Positions 61,692 to 64,000 of a stretch of DNA of 64,000 nt are shown in pieces; the stretch's first letter is position 1, and each line of letters opens with the position of its first letter. The position numbers were made by a program, and so were the translations under genes. The DNA comes from Cohnella sp. AR92 (GTDB lineage: Bacteria > Bacillota > Bacilli > Paenibacillales > Paenibacillaceae), in contig NZ_RZJR01000001.1 of assembly GCF_003990975.1 (NCBI RefSeq), positions 434,001 through 498,000 on the forward strand, given 5' to 3'. The notes beneath the pieces were generated by a model. That model made no database searches and was not told the DNA's origin. It saw nothing but the letters and a program-made list of their open reading frames with translations.

Positions 61692-64000
61692 ATGAAGCGA
61701 CCAGCTTATATCCTTGTTCTGAGCACGGCTTGCGCCGTCATCCTCGCCGCCGGAGTAGGACCGGCGTCCCGTCCGCTTCCGGCAGGGGCCGCCGTCTCGA
61801 CCGCTATCGTCGATTCGGACACCTCCGTCGCGGCTGCGAGCATGGCGATCGTGCAAGCGAGCGCCAGCTCGCAAGCGTCGGCGGATTTCCTGAATGTCAT
61901 CGGAATTCCGGCGGCATGGCGCGCTCTTGACAGGGATGTGACGGGAACGATCGCGATCGTGGATACCGGGGTGGACTTAAATCATCCTGTCCTCTCGAAG
62001 TATCTAACCGATGGCGTCAACCTGCTGGACAGCCGCAAGCCTCCCGATGACGACAACGGTCACGGGACGGCGGTGGCCGGAATTCTGGCTCAGATCGCGG
62101 AAGCGGCAGAGGCAAGCTCCGCAAGCTCGTCCTGGAAGATGAAGATCATGCCGATCAAGGCTCTGAACAACAAGGGCGAGGGCAGCGAGATCAGCTTGGT
62201 GAGAGGAATCCAGTACGCGATCGACAAGAAGGCGGACATCGTGGTGCTCTCGCTCGGGCTAAGAAGAGACGCTCCGGAGATGCGGAAGGTCGTCGAGCTT
62301 GCGGAGCAGGCGGGAGTGCTGCTAGTCGCTGCCGGGGGCAACGACGCGGCCGACTTCGGCAAGAAAGCGGCCATTCAATACCCGGCGGCCTATCCGACGG
62401 TTCTAGGCGTCGGAGGGACGACCGGCACCAAGCCGCAGGCGGAATCGACGCCCGGGAGCGAGATCGACTTAGCCGCTCCTTGGAGAGTCAGCACGTTCAA
62501 GCCGGGAGGCGGTACCCTCTCGATCGAGGGCACTTCGATGGGAGCGCCTCAGGTCGCGGGCGCGGCGGCGCTGCTTAAGGCAGCTAAGCCGGGATATACG
62601 CCCGCGCAGATTCGCGATACGCTTCGCCGAACCGCGCAGGATGTCGCCGCCAAGGGCTGGGATCCCCAGACGGGTTATGGAATCGTCCGGGCGGACTTGG
62701 CGGCGGCCAGCGACGACAACATCGATTGGCGGGAGCCGGACGACAGCAGGCAGACGGCGTCCGCTTTCCCGCTCGGCGCCGAGGTAATGGGCGTATGGTC
62801 GTATGATGCCGAATGGGATTATTATTGGATCGACGTTCCCTATGACGGCGAGCTGACCGTCTCCTGGGAGACGAGCGGCAGGACGTCGTTCCGGCCGAAC
62901 CTGCTGTTGTCGTCATTAGCCTCGACGGACGAGATTTCTCCGTTCCTGATCGGCACGAACCTGCTGACGTGGCAAGTAAGCAAAGGACGGTATTATCTCA
63001 AGACCAACAAGGGCGGAGCGGCCGCCAAGGGCACTTCCTTCGCCTACCGGCTGGAGAGCCGCTTCGGCATGTCGGCGGATGCCATGGAGCCGAACGGCTC
63101 TCCGCTCCGGGCGTTCACGCTCTCCCCCCGAACCCAGAGCTGGACGGGGAATTTCGATCATGCGGGAGACGAGGATTGGGTACAGATCAACCTGCCTAAG
63201 GACGGCAAGCTTCGGATCACGGTAGAGCCGAGCACCACTCGGATCGATCCCGCGATCCACGTCGAGCAAGCCTCGGGCGAAGGTTCCTGGACCAAAGACG
63301 ATTACGGGGACGGCCGAAGCGAGCAGCTTGTGCTAACGAATGCGAGTTCGGGCAAATACTACATACAAGTGCGCAATGCCGTCTCGGAGAACCCGGAGCC
63401 GGTGATCGGGACCTACACCGTGCAGTTGGAATATATTACTCCATACGTGGATCCCCATGAGCCGAACGACACGCCGCTGAAGGCGACCGTCGTGAAGCTG
63501 AACGGGGACGGTTCGACCCAAGGCCTTATCTCCACAGCGGCCGATAAGGACTGGTACCGGTTCACCATCTCCGAACGGGAGTCGGTGAGCCTGCAGCTTA
63601 CGAACATCCCGTCCAATGTGCAAGCCTCCTTGAAGCTGTACGACAAAGGGGTAAATCTACTGACGGGATGGAGCAACGCAAGAGGCAAAACTCGAATAGA
63701 CGGCACCCGCCAGCTTCCTCCAGGGACCTATTATGTCTTGGTCGAAGCCGACGCCCCCATCCAGAGCTCTTATTACGGATTGACTCTGAAGGGCAAGGCT
63801 GTCGCGCAGACCTTCAACGACGTGGAAGGGCATTGGGCGAAGCAGGTCATCTCGGCTGTCGTCAAGAAGGGGTGGATGGCCGGATACGCGGATGGAAGCT
63901 TCCGTCCGGATCGCCAATTGACTCGTTCGGAAGCGATCGTCATCGCGGTTCGAGCCTTCCAGCCCGCCAATACGGCCGCGAAGTCCAAGTACGCGGACGT
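61692..64000 (+). CDS. Subtilisin-like (S8) serine protease with PPC and SLH domains (3' end outside window)
   Basis: Secreted protease, 769 residues visible. Signal peptide residues 1-34. The S8 triad is Asp91 (IVDTGVD), His124 (NGHGTAVAG) and Ser282 (GTSMGAPQVAG), with oxyanion Asn217. Residues about 360-470 and 480-580 look like two pre-peptidase C-terminal (PPC) beta domains (EPNGS..., EPNDTPL...). A full SLH repeat follows (FNDVEGHWAKQVISAVVKKGWMAGYADGSFRPDRQLTRSEA), and a second begins at the window edge. SLH repeats bind pyruvylated wall polymer, so this is a surface-attached protease. GGTAGGG lies 8 nt before the ATG. Confidence 0.92.
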   Translation, partial: MKRPAYILVLSTACAVILAAGVGPASRPLPAGAAVSTAIVDSDTSVAAASMAIVQASASSQASADFLNVIGIPAAWRALDRDVTGTIAIVDTGVDLNHPVLSKYLTDGVNLLDSRKPPDDDNGHGTAVAGILAQIAEAAEASSASSSWKMKIMPIKALNNKGEGSEISLVRGIQYAIDKKADIVVLSLGLRRDAPEMRKVVELAEQAGVLLVAAGGNDAADFGKKAAIQYPAAYPTVLGVGGTTGTKPQAESTPGSEIDLAAPWRVSTFKPGGGTLSIEGTSMGAPQVAGAAALLKAAKPGYTPAQIRDTLRRTAQDVAAKGWDPQTGYGIVRADLAAASDDNIDWREPDDSRQTASAFPLGAEVMGVWSYDAEWDYYWIDVPYDGELTVSWETSGRTSFRPNLLLSSLASTDEISPFLIGTNLLTWQVSKGRYYLKTNKGGAAAKGTSFAYRLESRFGMSADAMEPNGSPLRAFTLSPRTQSWTGNFDHAGDEDWVQINLPKDGKLRITVEPSTTRIDPAIHVEQASGEGSWTKDDYGDGRSEQLVLTNASSGKYYIQVRNAVSENPEPVIGTYTVQLEYITPYVDPHEPNDTPLKATVVKLNGDGSTQGLISTAADKDWYRFTISERESVSLQLTNIPSNVQASLKLYDKGVNLLTGWSNARGKTRIDGTRQLPPGTYYVLVEADAPIQSSYYGLTLKGKAVAQTFNDVEGHWAKQVISAVVKKGWMAGYADGSFRPDRQLTRSEAIVIAVRAFQPANTAAKSKYAD

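Overview
The window looks like a chromosomal segment of a spore-forming, GC-rich member of the Bacilli, most likely Paenibacillaceae (Cohnella- or Paenibacillus-like). Reasons: strong AGGAGG ribosome binding sites with frequent GTG/TTG starts, spoIIR, the Bacillus-type gene order prfA-prmC-spoIIR-ywlC-mntP-ywlE-rpiB-ywlG-glyA ... upp-mnaA-atp, an 11-gene nuo operon without nuoEFG, a bacillithiol-type YpdA, and a secreted protease with SLH domains. Species assignment is inference. No rRNA, tRNA, insertion sequence, prophage or CRISPR array was seen.

Layout. 1-5.1 kb: carbohydrate ABC transporter (binding protein cut by the window edge, two permeases) and a GH36 alpha-galactosidase. 5.1-9.5 kb: a Rieske oxygenase divergent from an NCS2 purine permease, then a guanine-type purine riboswitch in front of a COG2509-type FAD dehydrogenase. 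9.5-18.4 kb: housekeeping and redox genes (VOC protein, YeiH exporter with its divergent LysR regulator, FrnE-like DsbA protein, Rrf2 regulator, thioredoxin, a lipoprotein, a membrane/molybdopterin fusion oxidoreductase, YchF), then a repeat-rich intergenic region. 18.4-21.2 kb: MarR regulator divergent from a YhgE/Pip membrane protein, with two readable operators. 21.4-30.4 kb: the prfA to glyA block, with a ZTP riboswitch before rpiB-ywlG-glyA. 30.5-34.9 kb: an insertion relative to the B. subtilis order, holding a c-di-AMP riboswitch, a KamA-like protein that has lost its radical-SAM cysteines, and a PspA-DUF350-DUF4178-DUF4247 envelope-stress cluster. 35.1-44.4 kb: upp, mnaA and the whole ATP synthase operon. 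44.4-46 kb: ypdA and dps. 46.5-50.8 kb: two large exported proteins (NHL repeats; FecR plus cadherin-like). 51.0-61.2 kb: nuoABCDHIJKLMN. 61.7 kb to the end: subtilisin-like SLH protease, cut by the window edge.

Working together: the nuo operon pumps protons that the ATP synthase uses; thioredoxin, YpdA, Dps, FrnE and the Rrf2 regulator form a thiol/oxidative-stress theme; upp, rpiB and glyA together with the purine permease and the ZTP and guanine riboswitches connect nucleotide and one-carbon metabolism. The most unusual items are the cysteine-less KamA homologue behind a c-di-AMP riboswitch, two intergenic elements whose TAACGGAA arms keep exactly the same 50/74/50 spacing although they lie 28 kb apart, and a 7-bp tandem array next to one of them.
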